A stretch of 20,825 nt of DNA from a bacterium (GCA_004299495.1 SCPY01000166.1:1-20825); one strand, 5' to 3'; positions 1 through 7,711 are shown, counted from the stretch's first letter. A program made the numbers and translations. The notes: generated by a model from the sequence alone, not told the origin.

Positions 1-681
1 CAAGGCGAGGGTTCGGCCCGGGAAATCGCCGGCGCCATCTCGGAATTTAATCAATATAATGAAGTGGACGTCTTGATTGTGGGTAGGGGCGGAGGAAGCC
101 TGGAAGACCTCTGGGCATTTAATGAAGAGGTGGTAGCCCGCGCCATCTATAATTCGCGTATTCCGGTGATCAGCGCGGTCGGCCATGAGGTTGACTGGAC
201 TATCGCGGATTTTACCGCTGACCTGCGCGCCCCCACTCCTTCGGCGGCGGCAGAGCTGGTGGTGCGGCAAAAGGACGAGCTACTCTCTGAGCTTGAGCAT
301 TTACGCCTTAGGGCGCGTTCGGAGCTTAATAACAAAATAAAAAGCCTGAATAATAAACTCTCCGCCTTAAAAGACGCCTATGTCTTAAAATATCCACTTA
401 ACTTTATCCAGGTGTATCTCCAGCGCATTGACGGCTTTAGCCATAGATTGCGCCAAAAATCCGGCCATATCCTTGAAGTTAACCGGCACAGATTTGTTCA
501 CCTGGCTGAAAAATTGGAGGCATTGAGCCCTTTACGCGTCTTATCGCGCGGATATAGCATTGCCTTTAAACTTCCGGAGATGAAAGTGGTTACGGATACC
601 TCCCAGATAAATGTTTCTGACCGGCTAAAGACTCAGCTTAAAACAGGAAGTTTTGTCAGCGAAGTAATTAGTAAGGATTAA
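1..681 (+). CDS. xseA: Exodeoxyribonuclease VII large subunit, C-terminal part (5' truncated by window)
   Basis: The reading frame is open from base 1, so the gene begins upstream of the window; the first in-frame GTG (base 64) is internal, not a start. The visible 226 residues contain the family core: [17 protein letters not shown], then [29 protein letters not shown], followed by a long charged helical segment and the C-terminal LSRGYSIAF motif. XseA with XseB forms exonuclease VII, which degrades single-stranded DNA into oligonucleotides during repair. It is the first visible member of the + strand operon and lies 18 nt before xseB, the usual arrangement for the two subunits. The ending TAA is at 679-681. 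The assignment is secure; only the N-terminal OB-fold part is missing. Confidence 0.97.
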   Translation, partial: QGEGSAREIAGAISEFNQYNEVDVLIVGRGGGSLEDLWAFNEEVVARAIYNSRIPVISAVGHEVDWTIADFTADLRAPTPSAAAELVVRQKDELLSELEHLRLRARSELNNKIKSLNNKLSALKDAYVLKYPLNFIQVYLQRIDGFSHRLRQKSGHILEVNRHRFVHLAEKLEALSPLRVLSRGYSIAFKLPEMKVVTDTSQINVSDRLKTQLKTGSFVSEVISKD

Positions 682-699
682 ATAGGCTTTGGAGGAAAT

Positions 700-942
700 A
701 TGGCAGAGATAAAATTTGAGGATGCGCTTAAAAAACTTGAGAAAATAGTCAGCGACCTGGAAGCGGGAAAACTATCTCTTGATGAATCCTTAAAGAAATA
801 CGAAGAAGGCGTGCGCCTGTCCGCGGCCTGTTCACGCCTCTTAGAGCAGGCGCAGAAAAAGGTTGAGGTATTGAGCAAGAAAGAAGGGGAATTCATGCTT
901 AAACCGTTTGAAGAAGAAGGGCTTAAGGGAAACGCCGAATAA
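700..942 (+). CDS. xseB: Exodeoxyribonuclease VII small subunit
   Basis: The product has 80 residues, the normal size for XseB. It shows the family pattern: FEDALKKLEKIVSDLEAGKLSL, then DESLKKYEEGVRLSAAC and LEQAQKKVEVL, a two-helix coiled-coil protein that binds the large subunit. The start ATG at 700 is preceded by a clear GGAGG Shine-Dalgarno at 691-695. It follows xseA directly, and its stop is 1 nt before the preferred dxs start, so translation is probably coupled. Confidence 0.96.
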   Translation: MAEIKFEDALKKLEKIVSDLEAGKLSLDESLKKYEEGVRLSAACSRLLEQAQKKVEVLSKKEGEFMLKPFEEEGLKGNAE

Positions 943-943
943 A

Positions 944-2836
944 ATGTTATTAGAATCCGTCAACAGCCCAGCGGACCTAAAGAAGCTTAAGCTGCATCAG
1001 CTGGATACCCTCTGCACCGAAGTGCGCGGCCGTATCGTGGAGGTGGTTTCTAAAAACGGAGGCCACCTTGCCTCAAGCCTTGGCGCGGTAGAAATCATCG
1101 TGGCTTTGCATTATTGCCTGAATTTACCTCAAGACGCCCTCTTATTTGACGTAGGCCATCAGGCATACGCCCATAAAATCCTGACCGGAAGAAACCGGCA
1201 ATTTTCCACTTTAAGAAAATGGGGAGGCCTAAGCGGTTTTCCTAACCCTGACGAATCGGTTTATGACCTCTTTGCCGCGGGCCACAGTTCGGACTCGGTC
1301 TCTCTGGCCTTAGGCCTGAGCGCCGGGGGAGCCAAAAGGTCGGTCGCGGTCATCGGCGACGGGTCCCTTTCCGGCGGCCTGTGCTTTGAAGGATTAAATA
1401 ACGCCGGCCACCTCAAAAAAGACCTCTTAGTGGTTTTGAATACCAATGAGCTAAGCATTTCTCCGGCAGTAGGGGCATTAAGCCTCTATTTAAATAAAAT
1501 TATCTCTCAGCCCTTGTATAACCGTTTTCGTCAATCGCTTGAGCACTTTATCGGAGAGCGCCTGCCAAAAGGAAAGATCATCCTGAAATTAGCGGATAAA
1601 TTTGAAAAAGAACTTAAGGGTTTCTTTGTCCCGGGCATGCTTTTTGAGGAACTGGGCTTCCGTTATTTCGGGCCCTTAAACGGCCATAAGCTGGAATTAC
1701 TCATCCCCACCTTAAGAAATTTGCTTACCTTTAAAGGCCCAATACTGCTGCATGTAGTTACTAAAAAAGGCAGGGGCTATCCTCCGGCGGAGAAAGAGCC
1801 GGTGAAGTTTCACGGCACATCAGCCTTTGATATCGCCACGGGCAAATCTTTATCTACGCCTGATGTTGAGTCCTACACGGATATTTTCAGCGAAAAAATA
1901 ATTGAACTGGCCAAGAAAAACAAGGATATAGCCGCGATTACCGCGGCCATGCCTGACGGAACAGGTTTAGACAAATTCCGGGATATGTTTCCGGAGAGAT
2001 TTTTTGATTGCGGCATAGCCGAGGCGCACGCGGTTTGTTTTGCGTCAGGATTAGCCAAAAAAGGCAAAAAGCCGATTGTGGCGATATACTCAACCTTCCT
2101 GCAGCGCGCCTATGACCAGCTTATTGAAAGCGTGGGCCTGCAGAATTTACCGGTGATAGTATGCCTGGATCGAGCCGGCATAAGCGGCGAAGACGGAGTG
2201 ACCCATCAGGGGCTCTTTGACCTTATCTATTTAAGAAGCATACCCAATCTTACGGTTATGGCTCCGGCGTCAGGAGAAGAATTTGCCTCAATGTTAGAGT
2301 TCGCGCTGGCGATGGATAAACCCTGCGCGATACGTTATCCTAAATCAACAATAGCAAATATCAAACATCTTACTCCGGACATTCAATTGGGAAGAGCGGA
2401 AATTTTGCGGGAAGGCAACGATGTGGCGATAATTGCCCTGGGAGCAATGGTTGAGCCGAGTATGGCCGCGGCAGACTTGCTCAAGAAAGAAAATATTGAC
2501 GCCTGTGTTGTGAACGCCCGCTTTGCCAAACCCCTGGACAACGAATTATTCTTTAGGCTGTCCGGAGAATTCAATCATGTCATTACCGTGGAAGACGGGA
2601 TATTGAACGGAGGCTTTGGCAGCAGCGTTCTTGAGCTCGTCAACCGTCAGGTGCTGAGATTAGGCTTGCCCTGCGAATTTATTGAGCATGGCAAAAGGAG
2701 TGAGTTGCTTGAAAAACACGGGCTTGATGCCCGGGGGATCGCCATAAGCATAACATCATATCTTTCCTCGCCCCTGCCCTCCCGGCAGCCTGGCGCTCCG
2801 GAAGCAAAGGTTAAGAATGGCATATATAAAAGTTGA
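944..2836 (+). CDS. dxs: 1-deoxy-D-xylulose-5-phosphate synthase
   Basis: This enzyme condenses pyruvate and glyceraldehyde 3-phosphate with thiamine diphosphate, the first step of the MEP isoprenoid pathway. From the ATG at 944 it has 630 residues, normal for the family. Key signatures are HLASSLG (His41), the GDG thiamine/Mg motif (138-140) with LNTN at 165-168, HVVTKKGRGYPPAE, RFFDCGIAEAHAV with the catalytic Glu near 360, and DRAGISGEDGVTHQG in the second domain. The usual NDN reads NTN here, but the metal-binding second Asn is kept. A longer frame opens with TTG at 908 inside xseB; I prefer 944 because it starts 1 nt after the xseB stop. The C-terminus (PLPSRQPGAPEAKV) is low complexity, and the last 20 nt overlap the ferredoxin gene. 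Confidence 0.95.
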   Translation: MLLESVNSPADLKKLKLHQLDTLCTEVRGRIVEVVSKNGGHLASSLGAVEIIVALHYCLNLPQDALLFDVGHQAYAHKILTGRNRQFSTLRKWGGLSGFPNPDESVYDLFAAGHSSDSVSLALGLSAGGAKRSVAVIGDGSLSGGLCFEGLNNAGHLKKDLLVVLNTNELSISPAVGALSLYLNKIISQPLYNRFRQSLEHFIGERLPKGKIILKLADKFEKELKGFFVPGMLFEELGFRYFGPLNGHKLELLIPTLRNLLTFKGPILLHVVTKKGRGYPPAEKEPVKFHGTSAFDIATGKSLSTPDVESYTDIFSEKIIELAKKNKDIAAITAAMPDGTGLDKFRDMFPERFFDCGIAEAHAVCFASGLAKKGKKPIVAIYSTFLQRAYDQLIESVGLQNLPVIVCLDRAGISGEDGVTHQGLFDLIYLRSIPNLTVMAPASGEEFASMLEFALAMDKPCAIRYPKSTIANIKHLTPDIQLGRAEILREGNDVAIIALGAMVEPSMAAADLLKKENIDACVVNARFAKPLDNELFFRLSGEFNHVITVEDGILNGGFGSSVLELVNRQVLRLGLPCEFIEHGKRSELLEKHGLDARGIAISITSYLSSPLPSRQPGAPEAKVKNGIYKS

Positions 2837-3017
2837 CAGAGAAAAATGCAAGGGTTGCATGCTTTGCGTAAGCGTCTGTCCGAAAGGCCAGCTAAGAGAA
2901 GATAAGGGTTTAAACAAAAGAGGAATTAAACCCATAAAATTTTTAGGAAAGAATTGCACGGGCTGCGCTCTGTGCGCGGTAATCTGCCCGGATGTAGCGA
3001 TAGAGGTGTATAAGTAA
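2817..3017 (+). CDS. korD: 2-oxoacid:ferredoxin oxidoreductase, ferredoxin-like (delta) subunit
   Basis: A 66-residue protein with two 4Fe-4S binding motifs, CKGCMLCVSVCP and CTGCALCAVICP, so it should carry two 4Fe-4S clusters. This is the electron-transfer subunit of a four-subunit KorDABC/VorDABC-type 2-oxoacid:ferredoxin oxidoreductase; the alpha, beta and gamma subunits follow at once. Its start lies inside the end of dxs in another frame (20-nt overlap), and its TAA shares one base with the next ATG. Which oxoacid is used (2-oxoglutarate, branched-chain or another) cannot be read from this subunit, so the symbol is provisional. Confidence 0.9.
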   Translation: MAYIKVDREKCKGCMLCVSVCPKGQLREDKGLNKRGIKPIKFLGKNCTGCALCAVICPDVAIEVYK

Positions 3018-4096
3018 TGGCTCATCAGAAAGTTTTAATGTCGGGCAATGAGGCGATTGCCATGGCCGCGCTTGATGCCGGATGCGGATTTTACGCGGGC
3101 TATCCCATTACCCCGCAAAATGAGCTAATCGGCTATATGGCAAAACATATGCCCTTAAGCGGGGGCGTGTTTATTCAATCAGAGTCGGAACTCTCGGCAA
3201 TTAACATGGTCTTCGGCGCCTCAGCCGCGGGGTGCCGGGCAATGACCAGCTCTTCAAGCCCGGGCATAAGCTTAATGCAGGAAGGCATTTCCTACATCGC
3301 CGGCGCGGAGCTTCCGGCGGTGATTGTGAATATTATGCGCGCCGGTCCGGGCCTGGGAAACATCTGGCCCGCGCAATCGGATTACTTTCAGGCGGTCAAG
3401 GGCGGAGGCCATGGAGATTACCGCTGCATTACCCTGGCGCCTTCAAGCGTCCAGGAGGCATATGATTTAACCTTGTCGGCTTTTGAGCTCGCGGACAAAT
3501 ACCGCATCCCGGTGTTTATTTTAGGCGACGGCATGCTGGGGCAGATGATGGAACCGTTAACGGTCTCCGGCCCGGGAAGACCAGAGACCAGAGACCAGAG
3601 ACCAGAGACTAAAGAGTGGGCGGCAAGCGGCTGTGCCGGAAGAAAACCGAACGTGGTAAAGTCGTTTTATTTGAATATGGGGGATTTGGAAAAATTTAAT
3701 CTTAAGTTGCAAGAAAAATATAAAGGCATTCAGGCCAAAGAGCAGCTCCAGGAAACAGCTTATATAGATGACGCGCGGGTAATTCTAACCGCCTACGGGA
3801 CAATGGCAAGAATTGCCAAAAGCGCGGTAGAGAAATTGAGAGAAAAAGGCAAAAAAGCCGGTTTGCTCAGGCCCATAACTTTATGGCCTTTTCCGAGAAA
3901 AATATTCAATCGATTGGCGGTGAGCGATAAACAATTGACATTCCTGACAGTAGAAATGTCTTACGGACAAATGGTTGAAGATGTGCAATTGGCGGTTGAG
4001 GGAAAGGCAAGGGTAGAGTTTTTAGGCCGCTCCGGCGGAGGGATTCCCTCCGAGGAAGCAATAATCAACAAAACACTGCAATTACTGAAGAATTAA
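3017..4096 (+). CDS. korA: 2-oxoacid:ferredoxin oxidoreductase, alpha subunit (KorA/VorB-like)
   Basis: The 359-residue subunit has the family's N-terminal GNEAIAMAALDAGCGFYAGYPITPQNEL and SESELSAINMVFGASAAG segments, MTSSSSPGISLMQEGISY, and a C-terminal transketolase-like domain (TAYGTMARIAKSAVE, LLRPITLWPFP). It oxidatively decarboxylates a 2-oxoacid to acyl-CoA, reducing ferredoxin, together with the adjacent beta, gamma and delta subunits. Overall it resembles VorB-type alpha subunits, but the substrate is not certain. In the linker between the two domains, residues 188-200 (RPETRDQRPETKE) are encoded by a heptanucleotide tandem repeat (bases 3578-3612) that looks inserted. The start overlaps the previous stop by 1 nt, and the stop overlaps the beta-subunit start by 1 nt. 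Confidence 0.93.
   Translation: MAHQKVLMSGNEAIAMAALDAGCGFYAGYPITPQNELIGYMAKHMPLSGGVFIQSESELSAINMVFGASAAGCRAMTSSSSPGISLMQEGISYIAGAELPAVIVNIMRAGPGLGNIWPAQSDYFQAVKGGGHGDYRCITLAPSSVQEAYDLTLSAFELADKYRIPVFILGDGMLGQMMEPLTVSGPGRPETRDQRPETKEWAASGCAGRKPNVVKSFYLNMGDLEKFNLKLQEKYKGIQAKEQLQETAYIDDARVILTAYGTMARIAKSAVEKLREKGKKAGLLRPITLWPFPRKIFNRLAVSDKQLTFLTVEMSYGQMVEDVQLAVEGKARVEFLGRSGGGIPSEEAIINKTLQLLKN
3578..3612 (+). repeat. Heptanucleotide tandem repeat inside korA
   Basis: Four perfect AGACCAG units (3578-3605) are followed by one degenerate unit (AGACTAA, 3606-3612). Since 7 is not a multiple of 3, the unit is read in all three frames in turn and yields the 7-residue cycle RPETRDQ. A gain or loss of one or two units would shift the korA frame; three units would keep it. 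Confidence 0.95.
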
Positions 4097-4824
4097 TGAA
4101 AAAGGTATTCAGCCGGACAAAATCTTTACGCGACGCGGACACCCACTATTGCCCCGGATGCGGCCACGGGATCGCGCATCGGCTCATCGCCGAGGTGATT
4201 GACGAGTTAGGCGTCCGCGAAAAAACTATCGCCGTAACCCCGGTGGGCTGCGCCGTAGTTGCCTATGATTACTGGAATTTTGATTGCGTGGAAAGCGCCC
4301 ACGGCAGAGGCCTGGCAGTAGCTACCGCGATAAAACGGCTTCACCCGGATAAAATAATCTTTACCTATCAGGGTGACGGAGATTTAGCCGCCATCGGCAC
4401 CGCCGAAACCATTCACGCGGCAAACCGGGGAGAAAACTTAACCGTGGTATTCATCAATAACACGGTTTACGGCATGACCGGCGGCCAGATGGCTCCCACC
4501 ACTCTTATCGGGCAAAAGACCACCACTACGCCGCAAGGCAGAAGCGCCAGGACCGAAGGGTATCCTTTAAAAATTTCAGAGCTTCTGGCGCAATTACCCG
4601 GGGTTTATTCGGTTGAGCGCACCTACGCCGACTCTACGCAAGGTATTTTCAAGACAAAGGCCGCGATAAAAAATGCTTTTAAGAACCAGCTGGAAAATAA
4701 AGGCTTTTCCTTGGTGGAGGTGCTCTCTGCCTGCCCTACATATTGGAACATGCCCGCGGCGGAATCCCTGGAGTGGATAAAAAAGACAATGAGCAAAGAA
4801 TTTCCGGCAGGGAAAATAAAGTGA
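4096..4824 (+). CDS. korB: 2-oxoacid:ferredoxin oxidoreductase, beta subunit
   Basis: A 242-residue thiamine-diphosphate-binding subunit. It has the N-terminal YCPGCGHG motif (Cys19 and Cys22), the GDGD thiamine/metal motif at 93-96 and the following FINNTVYGMTGGQMAPTT stretch. With the alpha subunit it forms the catalytic core that decarboxylates the 2-oxoacid and passes electrons to the ferredoxin subunit. The start ATG overlaps the alpha stop codon by one base. The stop TGA overlaps the GTG start of the gamma subunit (GTGA), a typical translational-coupling junction. The length fits KorB and VorA proteins. Confidence 0.94.
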   Translation: MKKVFSRTKSLRDADTHYCPGCGHGIAHRLIAEVIDELGVREKTIAVTPVGCAVVAYDYWNFDCVESAHGRGLAVATAIKRLHPDKIIFTYQGDGDLAAIGTAETIHAANRGENLTVVFINNTVYGMTGGQMAPTTLIGQKTTTTPQGRSARTEGYPLKISELLAQLPGVYSVERTYADSTQGIFKTKAAIKNAFKNQLENKGFSLVEVLSACPTYWNMPAAESLEWIKKTMSKEFPAGKIK

Positions 4825-5351
4825 TTGAGCGCCTGGTAATCAGCGGCTTCGGCGGCCAGGGGATTATGTCTCTGGGTAAGTTTATCGCCCTTTGCGCGAT
4901 GCGGGAAAATAAATTTGTGACCTTCATCCCCGCCTACGGAGCCGAGGTACGCGGAGGAACCTCGCATTGCGCGATCATTATCTCGGATAAGGCAATCGCG
5001 TCCGCGCAGTGCGAAGAAATAGACACCCTGATAGCGATGAACGAGCCGTCGGCAATAAAATTTACGCCCCGGCTAAAAAAGGGGGCTCACCTCTTTGTCA
5101 ACGCCTCAATGGCGGGAAAGCCGCGCCGTCTTAAAGGCCTGCATTTGCATCATATCCGCTTCACTGATATCGCCTCCCGGTTAGGCAATGCCAAAGTAGC
5201 GAATATGGTTGCTCTGGGCGCCTACATAGCCAGGAAAAAGATACTCTCGGTGAGGAATATTATAAAGATTCTTCCCGAGATATTTAAACAAAATACCCTG
5301 CTCATTCACCTTAATGAGCAGGCGCTTCAGGAGGGATTAAAGACAAAATGA
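4821..5351 (+). CDS. korC: 2-oxoacid:ferredoxin oxidoreductase, gamma subunit
   Basis: From the GTG at 4821 the product has 176 residues, a normal size. It starts MIERLVISGFGGQG, with the conserved GFGGQG at 9-14, and continues with YGAEVRGGTSHCAIIIS, the diagnostic segment of the gamma domain. The open frame extends upstream into the beta gene (TTG at 4743), but that extension has no family similarity, while the GTG gives the expected N-terminus and a 4-nt GTGA overlap. The subunit completes the DABC complex. Its stop overlaps the gltX start in ATGA. Confidence 0.92.
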   Translation: MIERLVISGFGGQGIMSLGKFIALCAMRENKFVTFIPAYGAEVRGGTSHCAIIISDKAIASAQCEEIDTLIAMNEPSAIKFTPRLKKGAHLFVNASMAGKPRRLKGLHLHHIRFTDIASRLGNAKVANMVALGAYIARKKILSVRNIIKILPEIFKQNTLLIHLNEQALQEGLKTK

Positions 5352-6628
5352 TTAGAGTCCGCTTCGCCCCCAGCCCCACAGGCAATCTGCATATCGGCGG
5401 CGCGCGCACCGCGCTCTTTAACTGGATGCACGCCAGGGCAAAGGGCGGTAAATTTATCCTGCGCATTGAAGACACGGATTTAGTCCGTTCAAAAAAGGAA
5501 TACCTGGATGAGATTTTACACAGCCTTAAGTGGCTGGGGATGGACTGGGATGAGCTTTATCATCAGGGCGAGCGCTTCCGGATATACCGGGATTATGCCC
5601 AGGCGCTTCTCTCTAAAGGCCTTGCCTATCAGGAAGGCCAGGCGGTCATCTTCAAGGTGCAGCCGGAAAAGATAAAAATCAGCGACTTAATTCACGGCGA
5701 TATAGAGTTTGATACCTCTTTAATTAAAGACCAAGTCTTGATAAAATCAGACTCAAGCCCCACCTATAATTTCGCCTGCGTGGTTGATGACGCCTCAATG
5801 AATATCACCCATATCATCCGCGGCGACGACCATATCTCCAACACCCCCAAACAGATTATTCTTTATCAGGCGCTGGGATTTCCCTTGCCTGAATTCGCCC
5901 ACATTCCGTTGATTATGGGCGCCGAGGGCCGGCTCTCTAAAAGAACCGGCGCTACCGCTATCAGCGAATACCGCGCTCTTGGGTACCTTCCTGAGGCATT
6001 GGTAAATTACCTCCTGCTTCTGGGCTGGTCTCCGGGAGAAAACCAGGAAATAGTTGAGATTAGAGAGGCGATTAAAAAATTTGATATCACCGCGGCCAAT
6101 AAAACCGCAAGCCAATTTAACCTGGAAAAGCTTAACTGGGTAAATGCCCAATACATAAAAAAACTCGCGCCTGAGAAATTGCTGGAATTAGTCAAGCCGC
6201 TCCTTCTGGAGAAAAAATATATTGCCGATAATTTTGATAGCAATTATTTATTATCTGTAGTAAAATTGTTCCAAGAGCGCATTACCACCCTGGCGGATTT
6301 CGCGGATTACAGCGATTTCTTCTTTAAGCAAACACTGGAAATCGCCCCCGATGCGCGTAAGCGGCTTGAGGCCAGGGATTATTCCCGGGAATTCAGGCTC
6401 TTGATTGAAAGGGTGGATGGTTTAGAGAGCTTTGACCACTTAAGCGTTGAAACAGCCTTTCGCGCACTGGTTTCCGAGCTTAAGATTAAGGCCGCGGAAT
6501 TAGTGCACCCGGTGCGCGCCGCGCTTACCGGAAAGACCATCGGCCCGGGCCTGTTTGAGCTTATGGAAGTGCTGGGCAAAGAAAAGATCAGGCAAAGATT
6601 AAGCGCGTTTATTAAAGGAGGTGTATGA
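5348..6628 (+). CDS. gltX: Glutamyl-tRNA synthetase
   Basis: A class I aminoacyl-tRNA synthetase of 426 residues. The N-terminus reads RFAPSPTGNLHIGGARTAL, with the HIGH-type signature HIGG at 15-18, followed by LRIEDTD. The KMSKS-type loop is GRLSKRTGA, with Lys198. The C-terminal anticodon-binding region ends in VRAALTGKTIGPGLFELM. It is somewhat shorter than the common ~470-490-residue bacterial form, the difference lying in the C-terminal half. It charges tRNA-Glu; whether it also charges tRNA-Gln, making a GatCAB-dependent route, cannot be told here. The ATG overlaps the gamma-subunit stop, and the stop overlaps the next lipoprotein start. Confidence 0.95.
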   Translation: MIRVRFAPSPTGNLHIGGARTALFNWMHARAKGGKFILRIEDTDLVRSKKEYLDEILHSLKWLGMDWDELYHQGERFRIYRDYAQALLSKGLAYQEGQAVIFKVQPEKIKISDLIHGDIEFDTSLIKDQVLIKSDSSPTYNFACVVDDASMNITHIIRGDDHISNTPKQIILYQALGFPLPEFAHIPLIMGAEGRLSKRTGATAISEYRALGYLPEALVNYLLLLGWSPGENQEIVEIREAIKKFDITAANKTASQFNLEKLNWVNAQYIKKLAPEKLLELVKPLLLEKKYIADNFDSNYLLSVVKLFQERITTLADFADYSDFFFKQTLEIAPDARKRLEARDYSREFRLLIERVDGLESFDHLSVETAFRALVSELKIKAAELVHPVRAALTGKTIGPGLFELMEVLGKEKIRQRLSAFIKGGV

Positions 6629-6774
6629 AAAGCTTTTTTTTAGCTCTCACGCTTATCTTTTTTTGCTCCATCCTCGCGGGCTGCAACACCCTTAAGGGCG
6701 CCGCGAATGGCTTTACCAAAGACTGGGATGAAGCGAAGAAGGTAGACGACTGGCTGCAAAAACACGCCTGGTAG
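6625..6774 (+). CDS. Small entericidin-like lipoprotein
   Basis: A 49-residue ORF starting at the ATG that overlaps the gltX stop (ATGA), preceded by a strong AAAGGAGGTG at 6614-6623. The product has a lipoprotein signal peptide (MKSFFLALTLIFFCSILAGC) with lipobox LAGC and modified Cys20. A short mature part follows, CNTLKGAANGFTKDWDEAKK and then DDWLQKHAW. The CNT...G.A pattern resembles entericidin A/B-type small membrane lipoproteins, which sit in the cell envelope, though similarity is limited to the first mature residues. It is the last gene before the terminator. A function cannot be given beyond a probable envelope lipoprotein. Confidence 0.8.
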   Translation: MKSFFLALTLIFFCSILAGCNTLKGAANGFTKDWDEAKKVDDWLQKHAW

Positions 6775-6804
6775 TTATTTGGCTTCAACAAGTAACGCTA
6801 TATT

Positions 6805-6839
6805 GCCCTTCGCGTCTTCGCGAGAGGGCTTTGCTTTTT
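6805..6839 (+). terminator. Intrinsic terminator of the xseA-gltX-lipoprotein operon
   Basis: GCCCTTCGCG (6805-6814) pairs with CGCGA-AGGGC (6819-6829, one bulged G at 6824) around a TCTT loop. It is followed by TTTGCTTTTT. It lies 30 nt after the last stop of the operon and just before the tRNA. Confidence 0.85.
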
Positions 6840-6847
6840 AAGATTTC

Positions 6848-6922
6848 TGCCCTGTCGTCTAATCGGTAGGACTTCAGATTCTGGATCTGACTATTGTGGT
6901 TCGAGTCCACACGGGGCAACCA
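6848..6922 (+). tRNA. tRNA-Gln (anticodon CTG), CCA encoded
   Basis: The full cloverleaf can be drawn. The acceptor stem is TGCCCTG/CGGGGCA, with discriminator A6919 and CCA at 6920-6922. The D arm is GTCT/GGAC. The anticodon stem TCAGA/TCTGA encloses loop TTCTGGA, so the anticodon is CTG and reads CAG. The T arm is TGTGG-TTCGAGT-CCACA. The U1-A72 end pair is typical of bacterial tRNA-Gln. The island-like block begins exactly at its 3' end. Confidence 0.95.
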
Positions 6923-6935
6923 ACCTTGACGCTCA
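6921..6935 (+). repeat. Left copy of 15-bp direct repeat abutting tRNA-Gln (attL-like)
   Basis: CAACCTTGACGCTCA begins with the last two bases of the tRNA CCA end. An identical copy occurs at 10050-10064. The two bracket the AT-richer accessory block, as att sites would. It lies outside the conserved tRNA stem, unlike a typical tRNA att core, so the role is inferred. Confidence 0.5.
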
Positions 6936-6963
6936 GACGAACTTCGAGCGTTCGATACAGTAA

Positions 6964-7005
6964 CAAGCGCCTTGCAGGCATCACCTACAGGGCGTTCTTC
7001 ATTTT
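6964..7005 (+). terminator. Hairpin after tRNA-Gln, probable terminator
   Basis: AGCGCCTTGCAGG (from 6966) pairs with CCTACAGGGCGTT (6984-6996) around loop CATCA, about 12 pairs with one mismatch and some G-T pairs. A loose T-rich tail (TTCTTCATTTT) follows. It would end the tRNA transcript before the accessory genes. Confidence 0.5.
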
Positions 7006-7016
7006 AGCTAATCCAC

Positions 7017-7044
7017 TTGACAATTATACAAAAAGTGTTATCTT
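7017..7044 (+). promoter_or_regulatory. Promoter of the HTH-nucleotidyltransferase/HEPN operon
   Basis: A consensus -35 TTGACA (7017-7022) and a -10 TATCTT (7039-7044) are separated by 16 nt. The predicted transcription start falls within the palindromic operator directly downstream. Confidence 0.65.
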
Positions 7045-7075
7045 TATGTAAGGTTAACCTTACATATGTTAGGTT
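7045..7075 (+). promoter_or_regulatory. Palindromic operator with three half-sites
   Basis: Bases 7045-7066 form a perfect 22-bp palindrome centred on GGTTAACC; its half-site is TGTAAGGTT (7047-7055) facing AACCTTACA (7056-7064). A third half-site, TGTTAGGTT, follows at 7067-7075, making a second, nearly perfect inverted pair with the middle one. The array runs from the -10 box to 7 nt before the start codon, so a bound protein would block both transcription start and the ribosome site. The winged-HTH domain of the first gene is the obvious candidate. Confidence 0.75.
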
Positions 7076-7081
7076 TATATT

Positions 7082-7711
7082 ATGGTTAAGACATTCCAAA
7101 TTGAAGATACCGTTGATTCTCCCTCCAAAGTAGCTATTTTGCGGCTTTTTGTCACTCGCAAAAACCTTAAAGCTACGGGCCGCCAGATTGCTAAGCTTGT
7201 AGGATATTCAGCTCCTTCAACACACGATTCATTAAAGACTTTGCATGAACGTAACATCTTAAAATTAGACATTATCGGTAAACAGTATATTTATGCTTTA
7301 AATGAAGATGACCGCATTGTACAGAAAATCATCCGTCCGATGTTCGCCGCTGAAAGTAATATTAAAAATGAAATCCGAGATTTTCTTTTAAAAGAATTCA
7401 GGCGGACTAAAATTAAGGCGAAAATAGCATCTTTAATTCTTTACGGGAGCGTGCAAGCCGAAACAGCTAAGAGGGGGAGTGACATTGATATCGCGGTAGT
7501 AGTATCCAAGGCTACGGATCTCGCTCCGGTTGAAAACGCTTTACTTTCCGAAATAGCCCCTAAATTTAAGACATATTTCGGCGTTCAAATTGACGCTTAT
7601 ATTAAAACAGCAGTTGAATTTAAAAAACGGCTTAAAAAGAATCAGCCGCCGGTTTCGACTTTGATGAAATCTTATTCTGTTTTATATGGCAAGGAGCCGT
7701 TGGAGATTTAG
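7082..7711 (+). CDS. Winged-HTH/nucleotidyltransferase fusion (MNT-type antitoxin or regulator)
   Basis: A 209-residue protein. Residues about 13-75 form a winged helix-turn-helix (SKVAILRLFVTRK, GRQIAKLVGYSAPSTHDSLK, then ILKLDIIGKQYIYALN). Residues about 110-180 form a minimal nucleotidyltransferase with LYGSVQAETAKRGSDIDIAVV: Gly122, Ser123, Asp134 and Asp136, and a third acidic residue Asp171 in VQIDAY. All expected catalytic residues are present. In known MNT-HEPN pairs, the nucleotidyltransferase modifies or neutralises the HEPN partner. Here the HEPN gene follows after 2 nt, and the HTH domain probably binds the operator in front of the gene. Base composition is AT-richer than in the upstream operon. 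Fold assignment is good; the antitoxin role is inferred from context. Confidence 0.85.
   Translation: MVKTFQIEDTVDSPSKVAILRLFVTRKNLKATGRQIAKLVGYSAPSTHDSLKTLHERNILKLDIIGKQYIYALNEDDRIVQKIIRPMFAAESNIKNEIRDFLLKEFRRTKIKAKIASLILYGSVQAETAKRGSDIDIAVVVSKATDLAPVENALLSEIAPKFKTYFGVQIDAYIKTAVEFKKRLKKNQPPVSTLMKSYSVLYGKEPLEI

Noticed and set aside
908..943. TTG start at 908 for dxs
   Set aside because: It adds 12 residues lying wholly inside xseB and not matching Dxs; the ATG at 944 starts just after the xseB stop.
3578..3612. CRISPR-like array
   Set aside because: It is a contiguous 7-nt tandem repeat with no spacers, inside a coding frame.
4743..4820. TTG start at 4743 for the gamma subunit
   Set aside because: The added 26 residues fall inside the beta gene in another frame and precede the family's natural N-terminus; GTG at 4821 gives the usual GTGA overlap.
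4623..4967. Minus-strand 114-residue ORF across the beta/gamma junction, and similar long ORFs such as 11916-12377 minus
   Set aside because: They lie opposite well-supported genes, show no family motifs and have no ribosome site; they are shadow frames of GC-biased codons.
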